A stretch of DNA of 59,147 nt from an uncultured Verrucomicrobiota bacterium (GTDB lineage Bacteria > Verrucomicrobiota > Verrucomicrobiia > Limisphaerales > UBA9464), in contig CAIVQB010000104.1 of NCBI GenBank assembly GCA_903907925.1, forward strand, positions 1 through 59,147, written 5' to 3'. Below are positions 47,109-55,830 of the stretch, one piece after another. The notes beneath the pieces were generated by a model, which was given only the letters and a program-made list of their open reading frames with translations, was not told the DNA's origin and ran no database searches. How positions within the stretch are numbered: position 1 is the first letter of the stretch; every line of letters begins with the position of its first letter. The position numbers were made by a program, and so were the translations under genes.

Positions 47109-48392
47109 ATGACTCCGCAACGACGCAACTACCCGCTGCTTCTCGCCAGCCAGTTCCTGGGCGCCTTTGGCGACAACGCCATTCTCGCCGTGATTGTCGG
47201 TCAATTGACGCTCCTGCAGAAGGCCGGACAACTGACCTCCGAGGAACTTCGGTCCCGCAATACGATCTACACCAGCATCCTGTTCATTCCCTATGTTCTC
47301 CTCGCACCGCTGGCCGGATTCCTGAACGACCGTTACTCCAAGACCCGATGGCTCCGGGGCGGCAACCTGATCAAAATTCTTGGCACGCTGATCTGCGCCC
47401 TCAGCATCTGGTTCGGCTACTCCTGGCAGGGGTTGGGCTACTTTGTGGTGGGCGTGGGATCGACCCTCTATGGACCCGCCAAATACGGAATCCTGCCGGA
47501 AATCCTTCCGCGCGAAAAACTCGTCCGCGCCAATGGTGCCGTCGAACTTCTAACACTCCTCGCCATCCTGAGCGGCGGAATCGCCGGCGCGGTGATCGTA
47601 GACCATCTCCCGCTCGAAGCCTGCTATGGGATTCTGCTGGCGATCTTTTCCGGATCGTTCCTGCTCAATCTGCTCATGGACGCCACCCCCTACGATCCCT
47701 CGGTTCGCCTGGCAGTCAGCGTCCACGAATTCACCCATCATTTCCGGGTGATGCTGTCCGGCGTCCGGTTGAGGCCGATCCTGGTCGGCACGACGCTGTT
47801 CTGGGTTTGCGGTGCGGCCATGAAGATCAATTTCCAGCCCTGGGGCCTCGATGTTCTGAAACTACCTGATAACACCCAGATCGCGCTGCTGGGACTGTGG
47901 CTGATGGTCGGCGTGATGATCGGCAGCGTGCTGGCGGGCCGGTTGTTCACGATCGGGGACCTTCGGCGGACCCGGTGGTTCGGGTTTTCGCTTGCCGTGG
48001 CGCTGGTGCTGATTTTCCTGGTTGGCCAGCTCGGCCTGGCGACCGTGGGACAGTCGCTGTGGACGGCCACCCAGGCCGATGGATCGGTTCACGTCCGCCT
48101 GGTGATCCTTCCGCTCGTGATGGTGTTGCTGATTGGTGCCGGCATTGCGTCGGGGCTGTTCCTGATTCCGCTGAACGCCGCCCTGCAATCGGAATCTGAT
48201 CCGCAGAAGCTGGGCAAGACCATCGCGGTGCAGAATTTCTGCGACAACTGCGGGATGATTCTTTCCGGCATCCTCGTGTATGGATGCGTGAAGGCCGGTC
48301 TGTCCGCATCGGCGGTGTTCATGGTGCTCGCCCTGCTGGTGGTGGGCGTCGTGACCTGGCTCCGGATCCCCCATCGCGCGACCGCGCCGTGA
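47109..48392 (+). CDS. lplT: Lysophospholipid transporter LplT-like (MFS)
   Basis: LplT flips lysophospholipids inward across the inner membrane for reacylation by Aas. The 427-residue MFS protein begins with the family motif LLASQFLGAFGDNAILAV, has LYGPAKYGILPEIL, and about 12 membrane helices, and a GIASGLFLIPLNAALQS loop. It heads an operon-like plus-strand cluster with lnt-like, aas and hydrolase genes. Family assignment is strong. Confidence 0.9.
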   Translation: MTPQRRNYPLLLASQFLGAFGDNAILAVIVGQLTLLQKAGQLTSEELRSRNTIYTSILFIPYVLLAPLAGFLNDRYSKTRWLRGGNLIKILGTLICALSIWFGYSWQGLGYFVVGVGSTLYGPAKYGILPEILPREKLVRANGAVELLTLLAILSGGIAGAVIVDHLPLEACYGILLAIFSGSFLLNLLMDATPYDPSVRLAVSVHEFTHHFRVMLSGVRLRPILVGTTLFWVCGAAMKINFQPWGLDVLKLPDNTQIALLGLWLMVGVMIGSVLAGRLFTIGDLRRTRWFGFSLAVALVLIFLVGQLGLATVGQSLWTATQADGSVHVRLVILPLVMVLLIGAGIASGLFLIPLNAALQSESDPQKLGKTIAVQNFCDNCGMILSGILVYGCVKAGLSASAVFMVLALLVVGVVTWLRIPHRATAP

Positions 48393-48416
48393 ATTGAAAG
48401 GCGTTGGAATCCTCAC

Positions 48417-49952
48417 ATGGCGACCGAGCTCAATTCCGTGCCTGACGTTGGCACTGCTCCCCCGGTGCCTGGGTTCCGATTGTTGTCGCTGCGGGGATTG
48501 GGAGTTTGCCTGTTGGCAGTCGTGGCTTTTCAACTGGCGCTCGAACACCCGTCGCTGGGCTCCGCGGTAATCATCTACCTAGGCTGCCTGTATGATCTTC
48601 GACTGGTTTCAACCGCCCGGCAGGCTTTCTACGCGGGGCTGCTGGTGGGGCTCGGTGTGTTTGTTCCCCAGATGACGTTTCTGTGGACCATCTTTGGTCC
48701 CGCGGCGATTCCGCTCTGGCTCGTACTCGCCTTTTTTCACGGCGTGTTTCTGCTGCTGCTCCATCGGGTGGAATATCGGTTTGGAACCCAATGGGCCCGG
48801 TGGATGGCACCGGTGCTGTGGTGCGGAATCGAGTATTTCCGAAGCGAAGTGTGGTGGTTGCGCTTCGCCTGGCTTACTGCCGGAAGTCCGCTCGTGGACG
48901 TCATGTGGTCGGGGTGGCTTTCACCTGGGATCTATGGGTTGGGATTCCTGACTTTCCTGCTGGTGAGTTTGGGGAATTTCCTGCCGCGAGCGGTGGTGCC
49001 TCGAACGATCATCTGCATCTCCCTTTTTTTGGTAACGCTGGTTCCATTGCGAGTCTTCAATTTTTGGGTCGGAGACCGTCCGCAAATTGTGAACCCACCG
49101 ACACTCCGGGTGGCCGGCGTTCAAATGGAGTTCCCCGGGCCGCCGGAGGTGCTTTTCGCGCTCAATCGACTGGCAAAGGCTCGTCCCGAGGCGCAGTTGC
49201 TGATGCTCAGCGAATACACCTTTGACGGTCCGGTCCCCGATTCGATCAGAGCCTGGTGCCGGCGGAATCAAAAATGGCTGGTGGCGGGTGGCAAGGCGGC
49301 CATCGAGTCCGACGTTCTCCCGACTGCGAATGCGGAATCGACGCCAACGCGATCCCTGCAACCAGGTACGACGTCTGCGGTCGATGCACGCTATTTCAAC
49401 ACGGCGTATGTCATCAGCACGAACGGCGAGGTCGTTTTCACCCAGGCGAAATCCCGGCCCATTCAATTCTTCAAGGACGGCGAGCCGGCGACACAGCAGC
49501 GGGTCTGGAATTCACCGTGGGGCAGGATCGGCATCGCCATTTGTTATGATGTGAGCTACCGGCGGGTGATGGATGAATTGGTTCGGCAGGGGGCCCAGGC
49601 GTTGCTGATCCCGACCATGGATGTGGAACAATGGGGCCGTCACGAACACGTCCTCAATGCGCGGATGGCACGACTTCGAGCCACCGAATACGGCCTGCCG
49701 GTTTTCCGAGTCGCCAGCTCCGGCATCTCACAACTCATCGATAGCAATGGGCGGGAAACGGCGATCGCCGGGTTTCCCGGATCGGGAGAAATCATCGCGG
49801 GTAATTTGATTCTCGACGCCGGAACCGAACCTCCGCGGTTGCCGTTCGACCGTTGGCTGGCCCCGATTTGTTCCGTCTGTACTGGAGCAACGTTGATTTG
49901 GCTCAGCGTTCTCGCGGTGTGGGAACGCTTTTCGAGAAAATCGGCCGTATGA
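48417..49952 (+). CDS. lnt: Apolipoprotein N-acyltransferase-like protein
   Basis: Lnt transfers an acyl chain from phospholipid to the N-terminal Cys of lipoproteins. The 511-residue protein has about six N-terminal membrane helices, a nitrilase domain with E266 (LSEYTF), K345 (TQAKSRPIQFF) and the nucleophile C376 (IAICYDVSY), and a last membrane helix near residues 483-502. The E. coli residue E343, needed for activity and eight after its Lys, corresponds here to K353, so this is either a divergent Lnt or a related acyltransferase. It lies between lplT and aas. Confidence 0.75.
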   Translation: MATELNSVPDVGTAPPVPGFRLLSLRGLGVCLLAVVAFQLALEHPSLGSAVIIYLGCLYDLRLVSTARQAFYAGLLVGLGVFVPQMTFLWTIFGPAAIPLWLVLAFFHGVFLLLLHRVEYRFGTQWARWMAPVLWCGIEYFRSEVWWLRFAWLTAGSPLVDVMWSGWLSPGIYGLGFLTFLLVSLGNFLPRAVVPRTIICISLFLVTLVPLRVFNFWVGDRPQIVNPPTLRVAGVQMEFPGPPEVLFALNRLAKARPEAQLLMLSEYTFDGPVPDSIRAWCRRNQKWLVAGGKAAIESDVLPTANAESTPTRSLQPGTTSAVDARYFNTAYVISTNGEVVFTQAKSRPIQFFKDGEPATQQRVWNSPWGRIGIAICYDVSYRRVMDELVRQGAQALLIPTMDVEQWGRHEHVLNARMARLRATEYGLPVFRVASSGISQLIDSNGRETAIAGFPGSGEIIAGNLILDAGTEPPRLPFDRWLAPICSVCTGATLIWLSVLAVWERFSRKSAV

Positions 49953-50019
49953 ACGCGTTCAATCCTCGTGGTGACCGGCTTCGACCGATTTCCTTCGTTT
50001 GCGTGGTGACTGAACCCTT

Positions 50020-52185
50020 ATGAAATCCATTCTCCGTTTGCTGGTCCGGGTTCTGTTTCGGTTCCAGGCCCACAATGTCGAGGTGTTGAATACCCCGGGG
50101 CCGGTGTTGCTGATTCCGAACCATACCTCGTGGCTGGATTGGTTGTTCGTGGTGGTCTGTCTGGAAGATGACTGGAAGTTCGTGACCTCCAGCACCACCG
50201 CCGAGGCCTCATGGTTTCATCGGAAGATGATGGTGAATTCGCGGACGTTTCCGGTCGACACCAACTCGCCGTACGCGGTCAAACGCATGGCCGAATATCT
50301 GGCGACAGGCGGGCGGTTGGTCCTGTTCGCCGAGGGGCGCATTTCACTGACCGGTTCGTTGATGAAGATCTACGACGGAACCGGATTCTTGATTCACAAA
50401 ACCGGGGCCAAGGTCATCACCGCCTATCTTCGCGGAGCCAACCGGGTTCATTGGGTCCGGCACAAGGGCTGGACCCAATGGTTTCCGCGGGTCTCCGCCC
50501 ATTTCAGCGCGGTGATGGAGCCACCGGTGCTTCCGGCGGGAACCCGCAACACGGTCGCCCGTCAGCGACGCACCACCTGGCTGCGGGATGCGATGGTGCG
50601 GCAACAGTTTGACACCGAGATGGCCTTCGGACCCCGGACGGTTCTCGCCGCGATTGCCGAGACGGCGGCAAACCGGCCGGGATTCGTGGTGCTCGAAGAT
50701 TATACCCTGACCGAGCTGACCTATCGCCGGCTGATGGTGGGAGTGGATGTTCTGGCCGGAGAATGGATCCGGCGTTGGGGCAGCAACGAGGGACGTGTGG
50801 GTGATCACGTGGGTGTGTTGCTGCCCAACATTAACGGCGCTCCAGTGACCGTGCTGAGTCTGTGGGCGGCCGGACGGATCCCGGCGTTGCTCAATTTTTC
50901 CACCGGCATTCCCATCATGCTCCAGTGCAGCCAGCTCGCCGGCCTGAAGCAGATCGTCACCTCGCGGGCGTTCGTGGAGAAAGCCAAGCTCCATCTCGAA
51001 CCGCTGCATGCTGCCGGCATCGAGATCGTTTATCTGGAGGATGTTCGCGCCGGCGTGTCCGCGATGACCCGGCTTTCCGCGCTGTTGAAACACACGCTGA
51101 ACTGTGGGGCGGCCTTCCGCACGATGGGTTCCCATCTTTCGGCGGCAAGCACGGACCCCGCGGTGATCCTCTTTACTTCAGGATCGGAAGGCATACCCAA
51201 GGGCGTGGTGCTGTCGCATCAGAACCTTCTCGCCAACGTTCGCCAGTTGATCGCCACCATGGATCTCACCGACGACGACCGGTTCTTCAATGCCATGCCG
51301 CTGTTCCACAGCTTTGGTCTGACCGGCTGCACGCTGTATCCGTTGATCCGCGGCGTGTACGTTTTCCTTTATCCCTCGCCGTTGCATTACCGCGTTGTGC
51401 CCGCTGCGGTCTATGACAAGGCCTGCACCATCATGCTGGGAACGAACACCTTCCTAAACGGCTACGCTAGACGCGCGAATCCGTATGATTTCAACTCGCT
51501 GAAGTATCTGGTGGCCGGCGCGGAAAAGGTTCAGGAGGCGACCGCCAATGTCTGGGCGCGCAAGTTTGGTGTCCGGCTGCTGGAAGGCTACGGAGCGACC
51601 GAATGCAGTCCGGCGATCTGCATCAATACCCGGGTCGATGTCCAATTCGGCTCGGTAGGCCGGTTTCTTCCCGGCATCGAATGGAAGCTCGAACCCGTCG
51701 AGGGCATTGCCGAAGGCGGGCGTCTCTTCGTTCGCGGACCCAACATCATGAAGGGGTATCTCAATCCGGAACCCGATGCGAAGTTCCAGGCGCTGGGAGG
51801 CTGGTACGACACCGGCGACATGGTGCGCGTGGACGAGGACAATTTCGCGTTCATCCTCGGCCGATTAAAGCGCTTCGCCAAGATCAGCGGCGAAATGGTG
51901 AGTCTGACCGCGGTGGAGGAGGCCTTTGCCGGCGCGTTTCCGCAGTTCGGTGCGCGCTGCGAGGTCGCGGTGATTGCCGTCCACGACGAGGACAAGGGTG
52001 AAAAACTGATCGCCATCAGCAATGAGGCGAAACTGACGCTCGATGATCTGCGCCAGGCCGTGAAAGCCAAAGGACTCACCAACCTCTGCGTGCCGCGGGA
52101 ACTGCGAGCGGTGAAGGAGATCCCGAAGCTCGGCACCGGCAAGGTGGATCACCGGGCGTTGCAGGCGTCACTTGTCGCGGCCTGA
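50020..52185 (+). CDS. aas: Acyltransferase/acyl-ACP ligase, Aas-type
   Basis: Aas reacylates lysophospholipids, mostly lyso-PE. The 721-residue protein has a PlsC-like domain at the N-terminus (NHTSWLDWL, the HX4D motif; LFAEGRISLTGSLMKIYDG) and an AMP-binding ligase domain with LFTSGSEGIPKGVVLSHQNLLANV, LLEGYGATECSP and WYDTGDMVR. The order and motifs match E. coli Aas (719 residues) closely. It follows the lnt-like gene after 67 bases. Confidence 0.95.
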   Translation: MKSILRLLVRVLFRFQAHNVEVLNTPGPVLLIPNHTSWLDWLFVVVCLEDDWKFVTSSTTAEASWFHRKMMVNSRTFPVDTNSPYAVKRMAEYLATGGRLVLFAEGRISLTGSLMKIYDGTGFLIHKTGAKVITAYLRGANRVHWVRHKGWTQWFPRVSAHFSAVMEPPVLPAGTRNTVARQRRTTWLRDAMVRQQFDTEMAFGPRTVLAAIAETAANRPGFVVLEDYTLTELTYRRLMVGVDVLAGEWIRRWGSNEGRVGDHVGVLLPNINGAPVTVLSLWAAGRIPALLNFSTGIPIMLQCSQLAGLKQIVTSRAFVEKAKLHLEPLHAAGIEIVYLEDVRAGVSAMTRLSALLKHTLNCGAAFRTMGSHLSAASTDPAVILFTSGSEGIPKGVVLSHQNLLANVRQLIATMDLTDDDRFFNAMPLFHSFGLTGCTLYPLIRGVYVFLYPSPLHYRVVPAAVYDKACTIMLGTNTFLNGYARRANPYDFNSLKYLVAGAEKVQEATANVWARKFGVRLLEGYGATECSPAICINTRVDVQFGSVGRFLPGIEWKLEPVEGIAEGGRLFVRGPNIMKGYLNPEPDAKFQALGGWYDTGDMVRVDEDNFAFILGRLKRFAKISGEMVSLTAVEEAFAGAFPQFGARCEVAVIAVHDEDKGEKLIAISNEAKLTLDDLRQAVKAKGLTNLCVPRELRAVKEIPKLGTGKVDHRALQASLVAA

Positions 52186-52221
52186 CGCCAGGTCTGGAAG
52201 TGTCGCGGTGCTCAAACGTTC

Positions 52222-53001
52222 ATGACACGCTCACTCCAGATTCGAATTCACGGCGCGGCGTCCCTGCCGGCGTTGATTTATCTGCCCGGAATCCATGGCG
52301 ATTGGACTCTGGTCACCTCGTTCCGAAGCGCGATTGCGGGAAGGCTTCGGTTCATCGAATTCATTTATCCGCCGACGACGGACGGTTCACTAACGGACTA
52401 TGCCGATGCGGTGATCCGCGCGCTCAAGGACGCCGGGATTCATCGGGGTTGGCTTCTCGCGGAATCGTTCGGATCGCAGGTGGCGTGGGCGATGATCCAA
52501 CGCGGATTTGCAGCGGATGGATTGATTCTCGCGGGGGGATTCGTCCGGTATCCGTTCCCGTGGGGTCTGCGACTCGCGCGAAAAATATGCGGTGGCCCGT
52601 CGTCGTGGCCCCTGGCGGTTCTGCTCTGGATCTATCCGCGGTATGCGCGCTTCCGCCACCGGCAGGCTCCGGAGACGCTTTCGGCGATCCAGGAATTCGT
52701 GAGGAATCGTGCGGCGCCCGGCGATCGTGCGGCGATGACCCACCGGTTGAGATTGATTGAAGGGTCGGATCCGCGGGAGATCGCCCGTGCGTTGAAGGTG
52801 CCGGTCTATTCCCTGGCGGGCTTCTGGGATCCGATCGTTTTCTGGAGACCGGTTCGACGCTGGCTAAAGAAGGAATGTCCCGCCTTCCAGGAGGCGCGCA
52901 TCCTGTTTTGGGCGGACCACAATGTCCTGTCGACCCAACCGCAGGCGGCGGTGCGACAGGTCCTCGACTGGATGGGCCGTCACGCCGAACGCATCAACTG
53001 A
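52222..53001 (+). CDS. Alpha/beta-hydrolase
   Basis: The 259-residue protein has a nucleophile elbow LLAESFGSQVA (A-E-S-F-G, a variant of G-X-S-X-G), an Asp in AGFWDPIVFW and a His in WADHNVLS, a complete Ser-Asp-His triad. It could be a lipase or lysophospholipase, given its place 36 bases after aas, but it could equally be another esterase. No signal peptide is present. Confidence 0.78.
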   Translation: MTRSLQIRIHGAASLPALIYLPGIHGDWTLVTSFRSAIAGRLRFIEFIYPPTTDGSLTDYADAVIRALKDAGIHRGWLLAESFGSQVAWAMIQRGFAADGLILAGGFVRYPFPWGLRLARKICGGPSSWPLAVLLWIYPRYARFRHRQAPETLSAIQEFVRNRAAPGDRAAMTHRLRLIEGSDPREIARALKVPVYSLAGFWDPIVFWRPVRRWLKKECPAFQEARILFWADHNVLSTQPQAAVRQVLDWMGRHAERIN

Positions 53002-53323
53002 CGGTCAGGGGTCCGCTGAATAAGGTGAGACTCACCACCTCGCTGCGGGCGACGTGAGGGCCGTGGCGTTCGCCTTTCGGCGCGGCGAAGCAGGTGCCGG
53101 GACCGTAAACGGTGCCGTCTTCATCCCATTCCCCGGACAGAACGTAGGCGGTTTCATCGGCCAATGGATGGATGTGGGCGGGAACCGTGGTGCCGGCCGC
53201 GAAACGGCGCAGCACAGTGACACCGCCGGTCGCTGGATTCCGATGCAAGATCTTGAGATCAACGCCGGGGTAGGGACCGGGTTGCCACGGAACAGCGTCG
53301 GAGTCGGTCACATGCTGGAACAT
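52994..53323 (-). CDS. Cupin-domain protein (ChrR-like)
   Basis: The 109-residue single-domain cupin has FAAGTTVPAHIHPLADETAYVLSGEWDEDG (motif 1 with metal-binding His) and GPGTCFAAPKGERHGPHV (motif 2). It resembles ChrR-type cupins. The ligand is unknown. It overlaps the hydrolase gene tail by a few bases, on the opposite strand. Confidence 0.8.
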   Translation of the reverse strand: MFQHVTDSDAVPWQPGPYPGVDLKILHRNPATGGVTVLRRFAAGTTVPAHIHPLADETAYVLSGEWDEDGTVYGPGTCFAAPKGERHGPHVARSEVVSLTLFSGPLTVS

Positions 53324-53450
53324 CGGACGATCGTAGTCCGGCCGGCCAGCCTGTCAGCGACAATGCCGGTCCGGTTTCGCCGGGGTGGTATCTTTGCCTT
53401 TTCACTTTTTCCTTTTTCCTTCCCCCATTTGCCTTTTGCCTTCGTCCCTC

Positions 53451-54023
53451 GTGCTGCTCTTCCGCGAAAAAATCCCCACCGACTGGCTGCCCAAGGTGCT
53501 TTCCAACCTGCCGGAGGTGTTGATCGATCATGCGCACCTGGAACGGAAAGCCGCCACGACCGCGCTCAATCTGGAGAAATTCCGACAACTGTTCGACCGC
53601 GTCCACGAACTGAACGCCATCGCCATCGAGGAACTGCAACACTTCGAGTTGGTCCTCCAGTTGTTGCGTCGACGGGGCATTCCCTTCGCCGAACCCCGGC
53701 CGAGCGGGTGGATCAAAGGGCTGATGCGCGCCGTTCGCGGTGGAATCCAGGGGCAGGTGATCGATCATTTGATCTGCTGCGCGCTGATCGAGGGACGGAG
53801 CTGTGAGAAATTTCAGGTGCTCGGCGAGGCGCTCCGGGAGATTGATCCCGAGCTAGCCGCCTTCTATCGGAGCCTGGTGGAATCGGAAGGGAACCACTAT
53901 GCGAGCTACCTGATCATGGCCCGCCACATCGATCTGGCGGAGACGGATCGTCGACTGGACTGGTTTCTCGATCTGGAGGCCGAATTGACCCGACAGCCGA
54001 ATGCAGAACCCATTCTCCACTGA
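53451..54023 (+). CDS. miaE: tRNA-2-methylthio-N6-isopentenyladenosine hydroxylase
   Basis: MiaE hydroxylates the isopentenyl group of ms2i6A37 in tRNAs using a di-iron centre. The 190-residue product has the ferritin-like ligand motifs HAHLERKAA, EELQHFE (ExxH), EGRSCEKF and ESEGNHY (ExxH). GTG 53451 is chosen because the preceding sequence is a polypyrimidine tract and in-frame extensions look non-coding. The gene is divergent from the cupin gene. MiaB and MiaA are not in the window. Confidence 0.85.
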   Translation: MLLFREKIPTDWLPKVLSNLPEVLIDHAHLERKAATTALNLEKFRQLFDRVHELNAIAIEELQHFELVLQLLRRRGIPFAEPRPSGWIKGLMRAVRGGIQGQVIDHLICCALIEGRSCEKFQVLGEALREIDPELAAFYRSLVESEGNHYASYLIMARHIDLAETDRRLDWFLDLEAELTRQPNAEPILH

Positions 54024-54052
54024 GCTGGAACGATTCGGAAGAAGCCGCTGAT

Positions 54053-54110
54053 GGACACCGATTTCACGGATGAACACGGATTCGGAGAGAATGAACCGGG
54101 CCCGATCGAG
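54053..54110. repeat. Dispersed element, half copy E
   Basis: GGACACCGATTTCACGGAT followed by a core piece (GAGAATGAACCGG) matches the left part of the dispersed repeat. No right end follows, so it is truncated, directly next to a gene end. Confidence 0.7.
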
Positions 54111-54124
54111 TCTTCGTGTGTCGC

Positions 54125-54583
54125 CTACCAAAGGAACGACTTGGATTCCGCGATAACACGGGTGCCGTCGCGGATGGTGGCGCGCCAGGCCTGAATGTCG
54201 CCGGCGGCACGGTAGGCCTCCGCGTCCAGTGTCAGCGGCGTCCATCCGCCGGTGGCCTTACCGGGCAACGGGCTTTCCAGAACGAGGACATCGGGTCCGG
54301 CATGACGGGAGGTGCGGACTTCGATTCGAAGGACCGGATGACTGCCGGTCGGTCGGGCCGCCTTCCAGTGAATGTTGAATTGCAGGGCGGAAATCCGGTC
54401 GGGATGTTTTCGCAGCTCGGCCTGGTAGGCATCGCGTTCGAACAAACTGGGCGAAAGCGCGTGACGGCCCTGGGCGTCGAGGAATTGCGGCAGCACCTTG
54501 GTGATCCGTCCGTCCGCAGCGGCGGCATCGAAGCCCGCCAGGATCACGAACAGCAGAACGGCGCGACAGCAGAGGAAACGCAT
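54125..54583 (-). CDS. Secreted protein of unknown function
   Basis: The 152-residue product has a signal peptide (RAVLLFVILAGFDAAAAD) and a beta-rich remainder with FDPxxx-free, Ser/Arg-rich strands such as ALQFNIHWKAARPTG, LRIEVRTSRHAGPDVLVLESPLPG and AWRATIRDGTRVIAESKSFLW. Verrucomicrobial secreted small proteins of this type are common and unnamed. It is translated before the long charged secreted protein gene's end on the same strand (30 bases apart). No function is assigned. Confidence 0.6.
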   Translation of the reverse strand: MRFLCCRAVLLFVILAGFDAAAADGRITKVLPQFLDAQGRHALSPSLFERDAYQAELRKHPDRISALQFNIHWKAARPTGSHPVLRIEVRTSRHAGPDVLVLESPLPGKATGGWTPLTLDAEAYRAAGDIQAWRATIRDGTRVIAESKSFLW

Positions 54584-54613
54584 GGGACGATGGGTCGAAG
54601 CAGGGAAGGCGGA

Positions 54614-55744
54614 TCAAAAACCCCGGGGCGGAAACGGCAGGATGCCCGGTTGGGGTTTGAGAGAAGGACTGGTGGGACGGGGGGCGGCCGGAGTGCTGAA
54701 CGCGGAGTTTCCGGGAAGTGAAAACGAGGGACTGGCACCGATGCCGCCGAATGCTCCGGGCCCTTGGCTGAACGGCTTCGGTGCGGCCTTGGGAGCGTCG
54801 AGAAGACCCGACCGTGCCGAGGCAGTGTTGTCGCCGCCGCCCAGGATGTCGTTGAATTGCTGGGCGTGGGTTTGATGCGGTCCGCCGAAATCGCTTAGGA
54901 AGCCGGCATCGGTTTTCGCTCCGGCCGGACCGGTTCGGTTCAGGAACCCATCATTTCGCTCGGATCCCGGGCGGGAAGAAAGCGAATCCGGACCGGCATT
55001 CCTGGGTCCGGTTGAGGTCAGGCCGGATGATTTGGAGGCATCCTCTGAATCCGCGCGGGCGGGTGTGAAGGGATCACTAAAGATGGCCTGTTGAAACGGG
55101 CGATTGTCACGATCGCGTTCGGTTTCCGAGCCCGCCTTTTTCTTCGAATCGCCGGCGGTTCGCGTGTCACCGTCCCCATCGGATTCCTGATCATCGCGAT
55201 CCTTCCGAGTGGGATCGGATTTCTTCCGGTCCTTGGTCTCCTGCTCTTCCTTGTCGGCTTTTTCCGACCGTGACTGGTCGTCTTCGCCGGCGATCCTTTT
55301 TTCCATCAAGCTCCGCTGGCGGCTGGATTCGAACTCAACCGACTTGTCCTCATCCTTCCTGCCGTCCGCAGATTTTCCCTTGGCGCGGTCGCCCGCTTTC
55401 GTGGTGGAGCCGGATGATTTGTCGTCGAACATCCAATTGCGACGACGGTCGAGATCCTGCAGCAAACGGCGGCGCGCCTTCGGATCGAGCGTCTGGCCGG
55501 GCGAGGAGGTCGACGGCGGCGGCAGGTCGATGCCGGTGATGCTGGATGAAGAGCGTCCTGGCAGGTGAAGGCCTTCCTCGCGCTCCGGGGCGGTGGCGGG
55601 AGCGATGGCGGCTTCCGAGCCTTCCTTGGAGCTGACCTTGGCCTTGTCCGCAGGCTCGGCGGCGAGGTTCAACGCGGCCGCGATTCCCACCATGGCGGCG
55701 GCATGCCGCAGGGTATTGGAAGAAAACGGCAACCCGAGGTTCAT
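54614..55744 (-). CDS. Secreted low-complexity charged protein
   Basis: The 376-residue product has a short hydrophobic N-terminus (RHAAAMVGIAAALNLAAEP) and a mature region strongly enriched in Lys, Asp, Glu, Ser and Arg around residues 85-240 (SEKADKEEQETKDRKK and similar), then a Gly/Pro/Ser-rich end (PQPGILPFPPRGF). It is presumably disordered. ATG 55744 gives the shorter N-terminus; a longer form adds 12 residues. Function is unknown. Confidence 0.6.
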   Translation of the reverse strand: MNLGLPFSSNTLRHAAAMVGIAAALNLAAEPADKAKVSSKEGSEAAIAPATAPEREEGLHLPGRSSSSITGIDLPPPSTSSPGQTLDPKARRRLLQDLDRRRNWMFDDKSSGSTTKAGDRAKGKSADGRKDEDKSVEFESSRQRSLMEKRIAGEDDQSRSEKADKEEQETKDRKKSDPTRKDRDDQESDGDGDTRTAGDSKKKAGSETERDRDNRPFQQAIFSDPFTPARADSEDASKSSGLTSTGPRNAGPDSLSSRPGSERNDGFLNRTGPAGAKTDAGFLSDFGGPHQTHAQQFNDILGGGDNTASARSGLLDAPKAAPKPFSQGPGAFGGIGASPSFSLPGNSAFSTPAAPRPTSPSLKPQPGILPFPPRGF

Positions 55745-55830
55745 GCCACCTTTCCTAGCCGAACCGGAGGGCGTCGTCAAAGATCCTTACGAGCTGTCCG
55801 CCGGGTGTTCGACCCGAAATTTAGCCCGGA

